From Conexibacter sp. CPCC 205762 (GTDB taxonomy: Bacteria > Actinomycetota > Thermoleophilia > Solirubrobacterales > Solirubrobacteraceae), in NCBI RefSeq assembly GCF_030646155.1, contig NZ_JAUTDN010000002.1:124001-188000 (forward strand): a stretch of 64,000 bases of DNA, in the 5' to 3' direction. Each line of letters starts with the position of its first letter. Within the stretch, counting starts at the first letter, position 1. Below the pieces are notes generated by a model, which was not told the DNA's origin, searched no databases, and was given only the letters and a program-made list of their open reading frames with translations. The position numbers and the translations under genes were made by a program. Of this stretch, positions 35,029-44,047 are shown in pieces.

Positions 35029-37834
35029 TCGGCGGTCGCGCCGCCCGGCGCAACCGCCGGCGGGCCCGTTGCATCCCGCCGCCGCCCTGAGCCAGCTCGC
35101 GCTGCAGCTCGCCCTTCTGCTGCTCGTAGAGGGCGATCAGCTCGCGCTGCTCGCCGAGGTTGCGCTCGTAGATCGCGACCAGCTCGTTGAACTCGTCGAT
35201 CCGCCGCTCGTAGGCCGCTTCCAGCTCGTCTCGGCCCCCGATCGCGGAGCGGATCGCGCGCTGGGTCCCGCTCAGCAGCGCCGGCAGGTCGGCGACGTCG
35301 TCGTCGAGCCGCTGCCGGAACGGCCGCAGGCGGCGGATCTGACCCTCGCCGGCGCCGACCGGCACCGGGATCTCGCCGTAGTGGCGGGCACGGAAGTCGC
35401 TCCAGCGGTCGTCGCGCAGCGTCGTCGCGAGCGGCTCCGGCAGGACGTCGAAGCGCAGGCCGGCGAGCGCCGCGCGCGCCAGCAGCTCCTCGTCGACGAT
35501 CTCGTCCCAGGTGTCGGCCGCGTAGCCGCCGAGAGCGTCGAGCGCCGCGCGCCGGATCGCGTACGGGCCGACGCTCAGCGCCGGGTAGGCGGCGGCCGCG
35601 AGCGCAGGCCCGGGAGCCGGGACGAACGCGCGCAGATCGGCGGGGACGTCGTCGTCGCGGCCGGGCGCGGCGGCCGGGCCGGCGGTCTTGCGGGCCGCGT
35701 CGGGGTCTCGCGTGACGAGCGACAGCACGTCGCTCACGCCGGCCGCCATCGCGCTGCGCAGCCGTTCGACCAGCTGCGCGTCGGGCTCGTCGGCACCGCG
35801 CAGCACGATCAGCAGGTCGGCTCGCGCGGAGGCCGCGGCGTCACGGCGCGCGGGCCCGGTCTCGCGGCCGGCCGCCCGCACGATCTCGACGCCGTCGATC
35901 TGCGGCGTCTCCTGCTCGGGGTCGAGCATCGCGACGATCCGCTCCGGCGTCTGCTCCGCGCGCAGCAGCGCGGCGGCGATCCGGCGGACGTCCTCGGCGC
36001 TGGCGTCGACGATGCAGACCTCGGCGGTCGGCAACGCGACCGCAGCGGTGGCGGCGGCCGGTCGCGCGGTCGCGGCGACGGCGCGGTGCCAGCGGTCGTA
36101 GACGGCGTCGCATGCCTCTGCCGAGACGGCCGGCGAGACGCGGCCAGCCGGCTCGGCAGCCTTCCGGCGCAGCGCGTCGGCGAGCGCGCCGGCGTCGAAC
36201 CGCTCCTCCGCTGCGCCGAAGGTCGGCGGCTCCAGCCCGACGGCGTCGCGCCAGCCGTCGAAGGTGGCGCCGGCGAGGTCTTCCGCGGCCACGATCTCGC
36301 CGGTGCCGCCGGCGCGCGAGGCGACGAACGGGATGCCGAGCGCGATCGCCTCGTAGACCGTGTTGGGCGAGTTGTCGACGAGCGAGGGGATCGCGACGAC
36401 GCACGGCGCCTCGCGCAGGTAGGCGATCGCCTCGTCGTGACCGAGGCCGGGCAGGACCTTCCAGGCGAGATCGCCCCAGGCGCTCGCGCGACGGCTGATG
36501 AAGGCGGTCGACTCCTCGCCGAGCACGCGCTCGGGACGGCCGACGAAGGTGACCTGGTCGAACGGGCAGTCGCCGGCCACGAGCAGGTCGACGGCGTCGC
36601 AGAACGCCTCCAGGCCCTTGCGGGTCTCGAGGCGGCCGAAGAAGATCAGCTCGCTGGGCGTTCCGGCGGCGACGCCGCCAGACGGCTCGTGCGTCAGCTC
36701 CCGCACCGACTGCGGGCGGGCGTACGGCAGCACGAAGGTCCGCTCGGGCAGCTGCCAGCCGCGCTCGCGCATGTAGTCGACGAGGTACGAGCTGGGGCTG
36801 AGCACGACGTCGGCCCGCGCGACGCTGATCCGCTCCAGCCGCTCCATCACGAGCATCTCGAGGGTCTCCATCCCCTCGCGGTTGCACTCGGCGACCCAGC
36901 GCATCGAGGAGTGCGTGCCGATCACGAACTCGACGTCCGCGTAGGCGAGACCGAGCGCCTTCGCGGTCAGCGCGAACGCCCCGTGGCCGATCGCCTCCGG
37001 CAGATGGACGACGTCGAACGGCTTGGCGGCGTGCTCGCGCAGCAGCCAGCGATGGAACTCGTACGCGCGCCGCACGGCGTGGTGCGGATTGCGGACGGGG
37101 ATGTCCCAGGGCGTCCCGAGCAGCGAGAAGCCGATGCCGGCCCGCCCGAATCTCTCCTGCCATTCCGGCAGGCGCTCGGCCTGCTTGCGTTCGAGCCAGC
37201 CGGTGAACAGGACCGTGACGTCGTTGCCGGCGGCGGCGAGCGAGTGCGCGAGCGAGTGGTAGGCGGTGCCGATCCCGCCGTTGCCGGTCGGGCCGGTGAC
37301 CTCGTAGGAGGCGACGAGCACACGAGCCGGCGGCGGCTCGGCCGGTGCGGCGGCTATCGCGGCGTCCAGCGCGAGGCTCAACGGCCCTGTCTCGAGCGTC
37401 GCGGCGAGCGCGTCGCCCGGTCTGCACGCGATCAGCAGCGCGGCCTCGCGCCGCGGCGAGGCGGTCGTGCCGGCGCCGACGTGGATCAGCGTCGCGCTCG
37501 CGACCTGCCAGCCGTGCTCCGCCGCCTCGGCTCGTCTCGCAGCGACGGCGGCGAACGGCGATCCCCCACGGCCCTCGTCGAGCGCGACGACGATCCGGGC
37601 TTCGCCGAGCGCCGCCCAGTCGACGGCGGTCGTGACGACGAGCGACCCGGCAGGCGGCGTCGTCGACTCGTGCGCGATGTCGACGGCGAGCGGCGCGTCG
37701 AAGGCATACGGCGGGCTGCCGACGCTGAGGATCTCATCGCTCCCGGCTGCGGCCGCCAGTCGGCTGACGGCGAGTTGCAGGTTCGGGGGTGCGACGACGG
37801 TCGTCGACGTCCCCTGCACGGAGGACGAGGTCAT
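34973..37834 (-). CDS. Large GT4-GT2-like fusion with C-terminal coiled coil (paralog C)
   Basis: A 953-residue protein, the fullest member of the trio. Variable N-terminus to residue 165; GT4 module at about 170-585 with VLVASYEVTGPTGNGGIG, FDVVHLPEAIGHG, ELIFFGRLETRKGLEAF and SLVDNSPNTVYEAIALG (E-x7-E region); GT2-like half about 600-840 with YAIRRAALDALGGY; coiled coil about 870-925 containing EQRELIALYEQQKGELQ, shared almost exactly with paralog B. Cytosolic by the lack of signal or TM. A TAGGAT -10 box lies 11 bases before the start. Donor and acceptor unknown. Confidence 0.87.
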   Translation of the reverse strand: MTSSSVQGTSTTVVAPPNLQLAVSRLAAAAGSDEILSVGSPPYAFDAPLAVDIAHESTTPPAGSLVVTTAVDWAALGEARIVVALDEGRGGSPFAAVAARRAEAAEHGWQVASATLIHVGAGTTASPRREAALLIACRPGDALAATLETGPLSLALDAAIAAAPAEPPPARVLVASYEVTGPTGNGGIGTAYHSLAHSLAAAGNDVTVLFTGWLERKQAERLPEWQERFGRAGIGFSLLGTPWDIPVRNPHHAVRRAYEFHRWLLREHAAKPFDVVHLPEAIGHGAFALTAKALGLAYADVEFVIGTHSSMRWVAECNREGMETLEMLVMERLERISVARADVVLSPSSYLVDYMRERGWQLPERTFVLPYARPQSVRELTHEPSGGVAAGTPSELIFFGRLETRKGLEAFCDAVDLLVAGDCPFDQVTFVGRPERVLGEESTAFISRRASAWGDLAWKVLPGLGHDEAIAYLREAPCVVAIPSLVDNSPNTVYEAIALGIPFVASRAGGTGEIVAAEDLAGATFDGWRDAVGLEPPTFGAAEERFDAGALADALRRKAAEPAGRVSPAVSAEACDAVYDRWHRAVAATARPAAATAAVALPTAEVCIVDASAEDVRRIAAALLRAEQTPERIVAMLDPEQETPQIDGVEIVRAAGRETGPARRDAAASARADLLIVLRGADEPDAQLVERLRSAMAAGVSDVLSLVTRDPDAARKTAGPAAAPGRDDDVPADLRAFVPAPGPALAAAAYPALSVGPYAIRRAALDALGGYAADTWDEIVDEELLARAALAGLRFDVLPEPLATTLRDDRWSDFRARHYGEIPVPVGAGEGQIRRLRPFRQRLDDDVADLPALLSGTQRAIRSAIGGRDELEAAYERRIDEFNELVAIYERNLGEQRELIALYEQQKGELQRELAQGGGGMQRARRRLRRAARPPISQWPGRGARFVRAQLRR

Positions 37835-37845
37835 GAACTGACCGC

Positions 37846-37851
37846 ATCCTA
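37846..37851 (-). promoter_or_regulatory. -10 box TAGGAT for paralog C
   Basis: TAGGAT ends 11 bases before the ATG at 37834, matching the promoter of paralog B in hexamer and spacing. Confidence 0.45.
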
Positions 37852-37910
37852 AGCAATCGAGACGCCGAACGTCGGAACGTCAGCAGCGCGCGCCGCGTCC
37901 GCGACTCGAT

Positions 37911-38795
37911 TCAGAGGTCCTCCGCGATCAGCGGCGCCTCTTTGTCGAAGTAGCGGTAGGCGACGACGACGAGGACGATGAGGATCACGAACGGCACCGC
38001 CGTCAGCGCCCAGTTGCCGCCCATCGCGCTGTGGAGGCTGGGGTGGCTGGGGTCGATGACGGCGTGGCGGAACTGCTGGATGACGGCGGCGAGCGGGTTG
38101 AGCAGCATCAGCCGCTCTATCGTCTTGTTCCCGATCACGTCGATCGTGTAGAAGATCGGCGTGCCGTAGAACATCATCTGCAGCAGCACCTCCCACACCG
38201 GTCTGATGTCGCGGTAGCGCACGTAGAGCGCCGACAGCAGCGTCGAGATGCCGGCCGCGAACAGCGCCAGCAGCGCCAGCAGGAAGGGGATCTCCAGCCA
38301 GCCCCAGTGGACGCTGCCGCCGTTGAGCAGCAGGAAGACGACGACCACGATCGTGTTGAGGCCGAGGTTCATCAGCGCCGTCATCACGACCGAGAGCGGG
38401 ATCACGAGGCGCGGGAACTGGACCTTGCGCACGAGCGGCTCGCGGTCGACGAGGCTCGTCACCGCGGTCGAGGTCGCCTCCGACAGGAAGGTGAAGATGA
38501 CGATGCCGCTCAGCAGCGCGACCGGGTAGTAGGCCGAGTCGCTGTTGAACTTGAGCACGTGCGTGAAGACGACGTAGAGCACGCCGAACAGCAGCAGCGG
38601 GCGCATCAGCTGCCACAGGTAGCCGAGCGCCGAGCCGAAGAAGCGCAGCTTGAACTCGGTGACGGCGAGCGTCCGCGTCAGGTTGAAGAAGCGTCTCGCG
38701 TCGACGCCGATCGCGACCGGCCCGGAGATGCGCGGGCCGCGCGCCGGCTGCGGCGCCGCGGGCGGCGCCGGCTCGGTCGGCGTCTCGACGCTCAT
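37911..38795 (-). CDS. wzm: ABC-2 type polysaccharide exporter permease
   Basis: A 294-residue permease with a 30-residue N-terminal lead rich in Pro and six membrane segments. LAVTEFKLRFFGSALGYLWQLMRPLLLFGVLY is the amphipathic/entry region common to TagG/Wzm proteins, and PLVRKVQFPRLVIPLS the cytoplasmic coupling-helix region. It pairs with the ATPase gene, whose stop it overlaps (ATGA). The Wzm-Wzt pair exports a finished lipid-linked polysaccharide or teichoic-acid-type chain across the membrane. Confidence 0.93.
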   Translation of the reverse strand: MSVETPTEPAPPAAPQPARGPRISGPVAIGVDARRFFNLTRTLAVTEFKLRFFGSALGYLWQLMRPLLLFGVLYVVFTHVLKFNSDSAYYPVALLSGIVIFTFLSEATSTAVTSLVDREPLVRKVQFPRLVIPLSVVMTALMNLGLNTIVVVVFLLLNGGSVHWGWLEIPFLLALLALFAAGISTLLSALYVRYRDIRPVWEVLLQMMFYGTPIFYTIDVIGNKTIERLMLLNPLAAVIQQFRHAVIDPSHPSLHSAMGGNWALTAVPFVILIVLVVVAYRYFDKEAPLIAEDL

Positions 38796-40066
38796 CGCTC
38801 GACCTCGGGCTCGGCCGCGACGACCGGCTCGGCCGCCGCCGGCTGCGCGTCCGTGCGCTCGACCGCAGAGGCATAGGGCAGCTCCAGCAGCGCGCCGGAG
38901 GCGTGCGTGCCGGAGACGACGACGTCGACGAACTGCTCGCGCACGTCGAGCGAGGCGGTGCCGCCGCGCAGCGCGACGGCCGGCGTCGCGTCGTAGCGGC
39001 CGGGCGCGAGCACGTTCGTGAACTGGACGTGGAAGAGCGCCTCGTCGCCGGGCTCGAAGCGGCCGGTCTCGGCGTGCTGCCACTGCGTCGAGGCGGAGAA
39101 GACCTTGTCGTGCGCGGCGTTCTCGAGCGTGACGGCGAAGACCGGGTGATCGACCGCGCGCGTGAAGCGGACACGCGCCGCGAATCTGCAGTCGCGCTCC
39201 AGCTCGAGCATCGACGCTCTCGCGCCGGTCACGTCCTCGAACCACGCCTCGACGATCTCGGCGCCGCCGATGCCGGAGCGCAGCTCGTCGGAGGCGGCCG
39301 CGGCGGCCGCCTCGGGCCGCCCGAAGTTCAGCTCCAGGTACTCCATCCCGATCCGTCTCGGCTCGCCGGTCGAGACCATGTCGCCCTTGTGCAGCAGCAC
39401 GGCGCGGTCGCAGAAGCGCTCGACGGCGCTCATGTCGTGCGTGACGAGGATCACCGTGCGGTTCTCGTCCTTCAGCCGGTAGAACTCGTCGAAGCACTTC
39501 TGCTGGAAGGCGGCGTCACCGACCGCGAGCACCTCGTCGACGAGCAGGATGTCGGCGTCGACGTGGATCATCACCGAGAAGGCCAGCCGCACGAGCATGC
39601 CGGAGGAGTAGTTCTTGATCTTCAGCGTCTCGAACTCGCGCAGCTCGGCGAAGTCGAGGATGCTGTCGTAGCGACGGCTCGCCTCGCGCGGGGAGAGGCC
39701 GAGCATCGTGCCGTTGATCAGCACGTTGTCGCGCGCCGGCAGGTCGGGGTTGAAGCCGACGCCCAGCTCGATGAAGGCGGACAGGCGTCCGTCTACGTAG
39801 ATGCCGCCGTTGTCGACGCGGTAGATGCCGGCCATGCACTTCAACAACGTGCTCTTGCCGGATCCGTTGCGGCCGACGATGCCGAGGAACTCCCCGTGCG
39901 CGACGTCGAAGGAGACGTCTCTCAGCGCGACGAACTCGTGGAACGCCTTGCGCCGGAACGGATGGAGGGCTGTCTCCTTGAGCGTTTGGACTCGCTCGGT
40001 CGGGACGCGGAACGCCTTGGAGACGTTTTCCACGGCGACAGCAGCAGCTGCGCGGGTGCTCGACAT
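38792..40066 (-). CDS. wzt: ABC exporter ATPase with C-terminal cargo-type domain
   Basis: A 424-residue ATPase. Walker A GRNGSGKST, signature YSSGM, Walker B ILLVDEVLAVGD and the switch His in VTHDMSAV are intact, so it should hydrolyse ATP. Residues from about 250 on form a beta-rich C-terminal domain (EIVEAWFEDVTGARASMLE and on) like the Wzt domain that recognises the terminal modification of the polymer chain. I place the start at ATG 40066 because a TACCTT box ends 8 bases upstream; a longer frame begins at 40087. A methyl-capped chain, given the many methyltransferases here, would suit such a reader domain. Confidence 0.92.
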   Translation of the reverse strand: MSSTRAAAAVAVENVSKAFRVPTERVQTLKETALHPFRRKAFHEFVALRDVSFDVAHGEFLGIVGRNGSGKSTLLKCMAGIYRVDNGGIYVDGRLSAFIELGVGFNPDLPARDNVLINGTMLGLSPREASRRYDSILDFAELREFETLKIKNYSSGMLVRLAFSVMIHVDADILLVDEVLAVGDAAFQQKCFDEFYRLKDENRTVILVTHDMSAVERFCDRAVLLHKGDMVSTGEPRRIGMEYLELNFGRPEAAAAAASDELRSGIGGAEIVEAWFEDVTGARASMLELERDCRFAARVRFTRAVDHPVFAVTLENAAHDKVFSASTQWQHAETGRFEPGDEALFHVQFTNVLAPGRYDATPAVALRGGTASLDVREQFVDVVVSGTHASGALLELPYASAVERTDAQPAAAEPVVAAEPEVER

Positions 40067-40074
40067 CGACGTGA

Positions 40075-40080
40075 AAGGTA
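40075..40080 (-). promoter_or_regulatory. -10 box TACCTT for wzt, overlapping the ctaA Shine-Dalgarno
   Basis: TACCTT (minus strand) ends 8 bases before the wzt ATG. On the other strand the same bases form the GAAAGG that lies 7 bases before the ctaA ATG, so one short segment serves both genes. Confidence 0.45.
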
Positions 40081-40085
40081 CCGAC

Positions 40086-41129
40086 ATGGCGTCGCCGGCC
40101 CGTCTCCGTCATTCTTTGTCGGCCGTGTCCGACCGTCTGCCCACGTTCAGCCCCGAGCAGTTCCGCAAGCTCTCGTGGGTCGCGCTGTTCTTCCTCACCG
40201 TCGTCGTGCTGACCGGCGCGGCGGTGCGGCTGACCGGTTCCGGCCTCGGCTGCCCGGACTGGCCGCAGTGCCACGGGCAGGCCGTCCCGCCGCTCGGCTT
40301 CAACACCTTCGTCGAGTACGGCAACCGCGTCTTCTCGGCCTGCATCGGCGTCATCTCGCTGTTCGTCTGGTTCGCCGCCTGGCGCCGCCGGCCGTACCGG
40401 CGCGACCTCTTCCTCGTCAGCGGCTTCCTGCCGCTCGGCTGCCTCGCGCAGGGCGTGCTCGGCGGCTTCACGGTCAAGCACCACCTCGCGCCGGGCTTCG
40501 TGATGGCGCACTTCTGCCTCTCGATGCTGATCCTGATCGCCGCCGTCTGGCTGGTCTGGCGCGCGCGCTACGACGACGACGCCGAGCGCCCCCGCAGCGA
40601 GGACGCCTGGACCGTCTGGCTGGTGCGCTTCACCGCCGCGCTCGGCGGCATCGTGATCTTCGCCGGCACGCTCGCGACGGCTGCCGGCCCGCACCCCGGC
40701 GACAACGACGGCGAGCTGGTCCACCGGCTCGACTTCAAGGGCGCCGAGACGCTCGTCTGGCTGATCCACCGCCACGGCGTCGCCGCGACGACGCTCGGCC
40801 TCTGCGTGATCCTCGCCTGGTTCATGGCGCGCCGCCGCACGACCAACGCCCAGCTGGTCGAGGCGCTGACGCTCGCCGGCATCCTGATGGCGGCGCAGGG
40901 TCTCGTCGGCAGCGTCCAGTACGCGCTCAAGCTGCCGGCCGACTTCGTCTGGGTCCACGTCACGCTCGCGACGATCACCTGGATCGCGCTGCTGTGGACG
41001 GTCGGCGCCGCCGGCCGCGTCGGAACCCCGACCAACCGCTCCGACGACGGTCCCGACGGCGGCAACGGCCACGGCATGATCGGCGCCGAGTCGATCGCCG
41101 CGCCGGTGCCGGCCGCGGCCCGTCGCTAG
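40086..41129 (+). CDS. ctaA: Heme A synthase (CtaA/COX15)
   Basis: A 347-residue protein with eight predicted membrane segments. It has LTGAAVRLTGSGLGCPDWPQCHGQ, with the CPDWPQC Cys pair of CtaA-type enzymes, and the heme-ligand His positions in TVKHHLAPGFVMAHFC, LIHRHGVAATT and FVWVHVTLATITW. It oxidises the C8 methyl of heme O to heme A for aa3-type oxidases. I take ATG 40086 with GAAAGG 7 bases upstream. No cox or ctaB gene is nearby; it is bounded by wzt and a methyltransferase. Confidence 0.95.
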   Translation: MASPARLRHSLSAVSDRLPTFSPEQFRKLSWVALFFLTVVVLTGAAVRLTGSGLGCPDWPQCHGQAVPPLGFNTFVEYGNRVFSACIGVISLFVWFAAWRRRPYRRDLFLVSGFLPLGCLAQGVLGGFTVKHHLAPGFVMAHFCLSMLILIAAVWLVWRARYDDDAERPRSEDAWTVWLVRFTAALGGIVIFAGTLATAAGPHPGDNDGELVHRLDFKGAETLVWLIHRHGVAATTLGLCVILAWFMARRRTTNAQLVEALTLAGILMAAQGLVGSVQYALKLPADFVWVHVTLATITWIALLWTVGAAGRVGTPTNRSDDGPDGGNGHGMIGAESIAAPVPAAARR

Positions 41130-41155
41130 CGGCGGGCCGGCCCTCCGTCCGGCGG

Positions 41156-41818
41156 CTACGTCCGGACGGCGACGAGCCGGTACGAGGAGGCGAGCGAGTG
41201 CACGTGGTTGGTGCTCGTCAGCGCCTTGCGCTTGATCACCGGGTAGGTCAGCCAGCGCAGCAGCCAGCCCTTCCAGCCCGGGAACGGCCGCAGCCACTCG
41301 ATGAAGATCCAGCCGAGCGTCGAGTAGACCGAGTGGACGCCGGTCACCTCGCTCACCTCGAAGCCGTGGTCACGCGCGAGCGTCGCGAGGCCGTCGCTCG
41401 TGTAACGCTGGAAGTCGGTCGGGTCGAGGTGCTCGGGCTGCATGAACGGGACGCAGAGGTAGAGCACGCCGCCGGGACGCAGCACGCGGTGGAACTCCGT
41501 CACGACCTCGTGCGGGTTCTCGACGTGCTCGAGCACGGCATTGCAGATGATCGCGTCGAAGTGGCCGTCGTCGAACGGGATCTCGTGCAGCGGCGAGTAG
41601 ACGTCGATGTTCTCGTTGTGGAGACCGGTCTCGATGTCCTGGTTGGTGAGCGTCCCCGGGATCGCGGCGGAGATGTCGCGATGGCCCGCGCCGGCGTTGA
41701 GCACCTGGCCGTCGAGCAGATGCTCGTAGCCGTCCAGCTCGCGCTCCAGCGGAGGGAAGAGGTCGCCCACCTCGAGGCGAGGCTCTTTGGCGCGTAAACG
41801 CTCAAACCATCGGTTCAT
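41156..41818 (-). CDS. Class I SAM methyltransferase
   Basis: A 220-residue protein: GQVLNAGAGHRDISAAI (motif I), GHFDAIICNAVLEHVENPHEVV (motif II with VLEH) and LRPGGVLYLCVPFMQP. It is shorter than the other methyltransferases of the locus and has a basic C-terminal tail. ATG 41818 is chosen over a GTG at 41839 because TATCGT lies inside the longer frame, 9 bases before this ATG. It is convergent with ctaA and divergent from the response regulator. Confidence 0.88.
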   Translation of the reverse strand: MNRWFERLRAKEPRLEVGDLFPPLERELDGYEHLLDGQVLNAGAGHRDISAAIPGTLTNQDIETGLHNENIDVYSPLHEIPFDDGHFDAIICNAVLEHVENPHEVVTEFHRVLRPGGVLYLCVPFMQPEHLDPTDFQRYTSDGLATLARDHGFEVSEVTGVHSVYSTLGWIFIEWLRPFPGWKGWLLRWLTYPVIKRKALTSTNHVHSLASSYRLVAVRT

Positions 41819-41827
41819 CGTCGGGCG

Positions 41828-41833
41828 ACGATA
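41828..41833 (-). promoter_or_regulatory. -10 box TATCGT for methyltransferase
   Basis: TATCGT ends 9 bases before the ATG at 41818; it decides the start against an upstream GTG. Confidence 0.45.
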
Positions 41834-41886
41834 CTGCACATGAATACCTGGTCGTCGGAAGCGAAAAAGCCGTGCCGGCGATCATC

Positions 41887-41892
41887 TAGCAT
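41887..41892 (+). promoter_or_regulatory. -10 box TAGCAT for leaderless response regulator
   Basis: TAGCAT ends 8 bases before the ATG at 41901; no Shine-Dalgarno sequence. Confidence 0.5.
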
Positions 41893-41900
41893 CGAGAACG

Positions 41901-42665
<765 letters not shown>

Positions 42666-42666
42666 G

Positions 42667-43911
42667 TCAGCTCCACAGGCCGCTGACCGGAACGGCGGTG
42701 AGGCGGTCCCCGAACGGCAGCGTCGCCGCTCCGGTGTAGAGCACCACGCCGGCCGTGAAGCGGTCGCCCAGCCTGTCGCGCAGGTTGCGCAGCCCGCGGA
42801 AGTCGGCCGCCGACACGGTCGCGGCGGCCTTGACCTCGACGCCCGCGACCTCGCCGCTGCGGCGCTCCAGCACGACGTCGACCTCGCCCTGCTTCTGATC
42901 GCGGTAGTGGAACAGCTGCGCCGGCTGCTGCGACCAGTCGTTGAGCCGCACGAGCTCCATCGCGGCGAAGCTCTCCAGCAGCGGCCCGGCGACCTCGGGA
43001 TCGTCGGCGATCCGCTGCTCGTCGGCGCCGCGCAGGAACGCCAGCAGGCCGCTGTCGGCCACGTGCAGCTTCGGGCTCTTGACCTGGCGAGGCCCGACGT
43101 TGACGTGCCACGACTGCAGCCGGCGGACGAGGAACAGGCGCTCGAGGATCTCGGTGTGCGCTCTGGCGGTCTTCGCATCGACGCCGAGGTCGGTCGCGAG
43201 GCCGTGGAACGTGGCGAGCGCCCCGGCCCGCGCGGCGATCGCGTACAGCAGGCGCTCGACGTTGCCGGGATCGTGGACGTCGGCGACGTCCTCCAGGTCA
43301 CGCCCGATGATCGACGCGACGTAGCTGGAGAAGAAGCGCGCGCTGCCGCGGGCGCTGCGCACCTCCAGCAGCTCGGGAAAGCCGCCGGTCGCGAGCAGCG
43401 CCGCGAGCGGCCCGCGTCCGATCGGCGCGTCCGACAGCTGCGGAAGGTCGTTCTCGAACAGCGCGTCGACGAAGCGCCCGTCGCCGCCGTGCAGCTCCGC
43501 CTGGGCGAGCGGCCACAGCTGCACATAGTCGATCCGGCCGGGCAGCGCGTCGGCCACGGTCGGCAGCGTCAGCAGGTCCGCCGACCCCGTCAGCAGGAAC
43601 TGCCCTCGCGCGGGATCGCGATCGAGCCGCTCCTTGATCGCGAGCAGCAGGTTCGGAGCGCGCTGGATCTCGTCGATCACCACGGAGCCGGGCAGTGCCG
43701 CGACGAACCCCTGCGGATCAGTGCGCGCAGCGGTCGCGGTCGCCTCGACGTCGAGCGTGACGAAGCGCGCCGGATGCTCGTGGGCGGCGATCGATCTCGC
43801 GAGCGTGCTCTTGCCGACCTGGCGTGCGCCGAGCAGGGCGACGGCCCGGCTCTCGCGCAGCGCTTCGAGCAGGATTGGCCGCAGCCGCCGTTCGATGCGA
43901 AGATCGGACAT
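42667..43911 (-). CDS. AAA ATPase with DUF4143 domain
   Basis: A 414-residue protein of the ATPase AAA_14 plus DUF4143 type. Walker A is GARQVGKST (residues 28-36), Walker B GSVVIDEIQRAPNLL (75-89), sensor-like FLLTGSADLLTLP; the DUF4143 half runs from about 180 to the end and keeps the VEVKAAATVSAADF nuclease-like segment. The family is widespread, mobile and of unclear role. The gene separates a response regulator from its kinase and has an AT-rich 23-bp repeat array directly upstream. Its end is one base from the regulator stop. Its start (ATG 43911) is 7 bases after TAGACT. Confidence 0.93.
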   Translation of the reverse strand: MSDLRIERRLRPILLEALRESRAVALLGARQVGKSTLARSIAAHEHPARFVTLDVEATATAARTDPQGFVAALPGSVVIDEIQRAPNLLLAIKERLDRDPARGQFLLTGSADLLTLPTVADALPGRIDYVQLWPLAQAELHGGDGRFVDALFENDLPQLSDAPIGRGPLAALLATGGFPELLEVRSARGSARFFSSYVASIIGRDLEDVADVHDPGNVERLLYAIAARAGALATFHGLATDLGVDAKTARAHTEILERLFLVRRLQSWHVNVGPRQVKSPKLHVADSGLLAFLRGADEQRIADDPEVAGPLLESFAAMELVRLNDWSQQPAQLFHYRDQKQGEVDVVLERRSGEVAGVEVKAAATVSAADFRGLRNLRDRLGDRFTAGVVLYTGAATLPFGDRLTAVPVSGLWS

Positions 43912-43918
43912 CGCCGGC

Positions 43919-43924
43919 AGTCTA
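43919..43924 (-). promoter_or_regulatory. -10 box TAGACT for the AAA/DUF4143 gene
   Basis: TAGACT ends 7 bases before the ATG at 43911 and its last base is the first base of the repeat array, so the repeat unit supplies the sequence where a -35 element would lie (TGTTGA, 16 bases upstream). Confidence 0.5.
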
Positions 43925-44031
43925 GGACAGATTGGGAAAATCAACAGGGACAGATTAGGAAAATACCCTGGGACAGATTGGGAAAATCAACAGGGACAGA
44001 TTGGGAAAATACCCTGAGACGGATTGGAAAT
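43924..44031. repeat. 23-bp AT-rich tandem repeat array, alternating A-B units
   Basis: Four full 23-bp units (43924-43946, 43947-43969, 43970-43992, 43993-44015) and a degenerate fifth. Every unit has the core GGGACAGATTGGGAAAAT (first unit starts AGGACAG, second has ATTAGG), and units alternate between tails TCAACA and TACCCT, so the true period is 46 bp, A-B-A-B. The array is about 43% GC inside a GC-rich genome. Such GGGACAG-type repeats occur near REP-linked transposases in other bacteria; no transposase is here. Confidence 0.9.
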
Positions 44032-44047
44032 GACGGGCGCCGCGTGA
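44030..44047 (+). CDS. Mini-ORF (MTGAA) overlapping the kinase GTG start
   Basis: Five codons from ATG at 44030, whose TGA overlaps the GTG start of the histidine kinase. It sits at the ragged end of the repeat array and might equally be the relic of the original gene junction. Confidence 0.15.
   Translation: MTGAA

Noticed and set aside
35021..37852. A 943-codon open frame on the plus strand antisense to paralog C
   Set aside because: No motif or domain; Arg/Gln/Asp-rich shadow of the real minus-strand gene.
43924..44031. CRISPR array
   Set aside because: Units are contiguous 23-mers with no variable spacers, and no cas gene is near.
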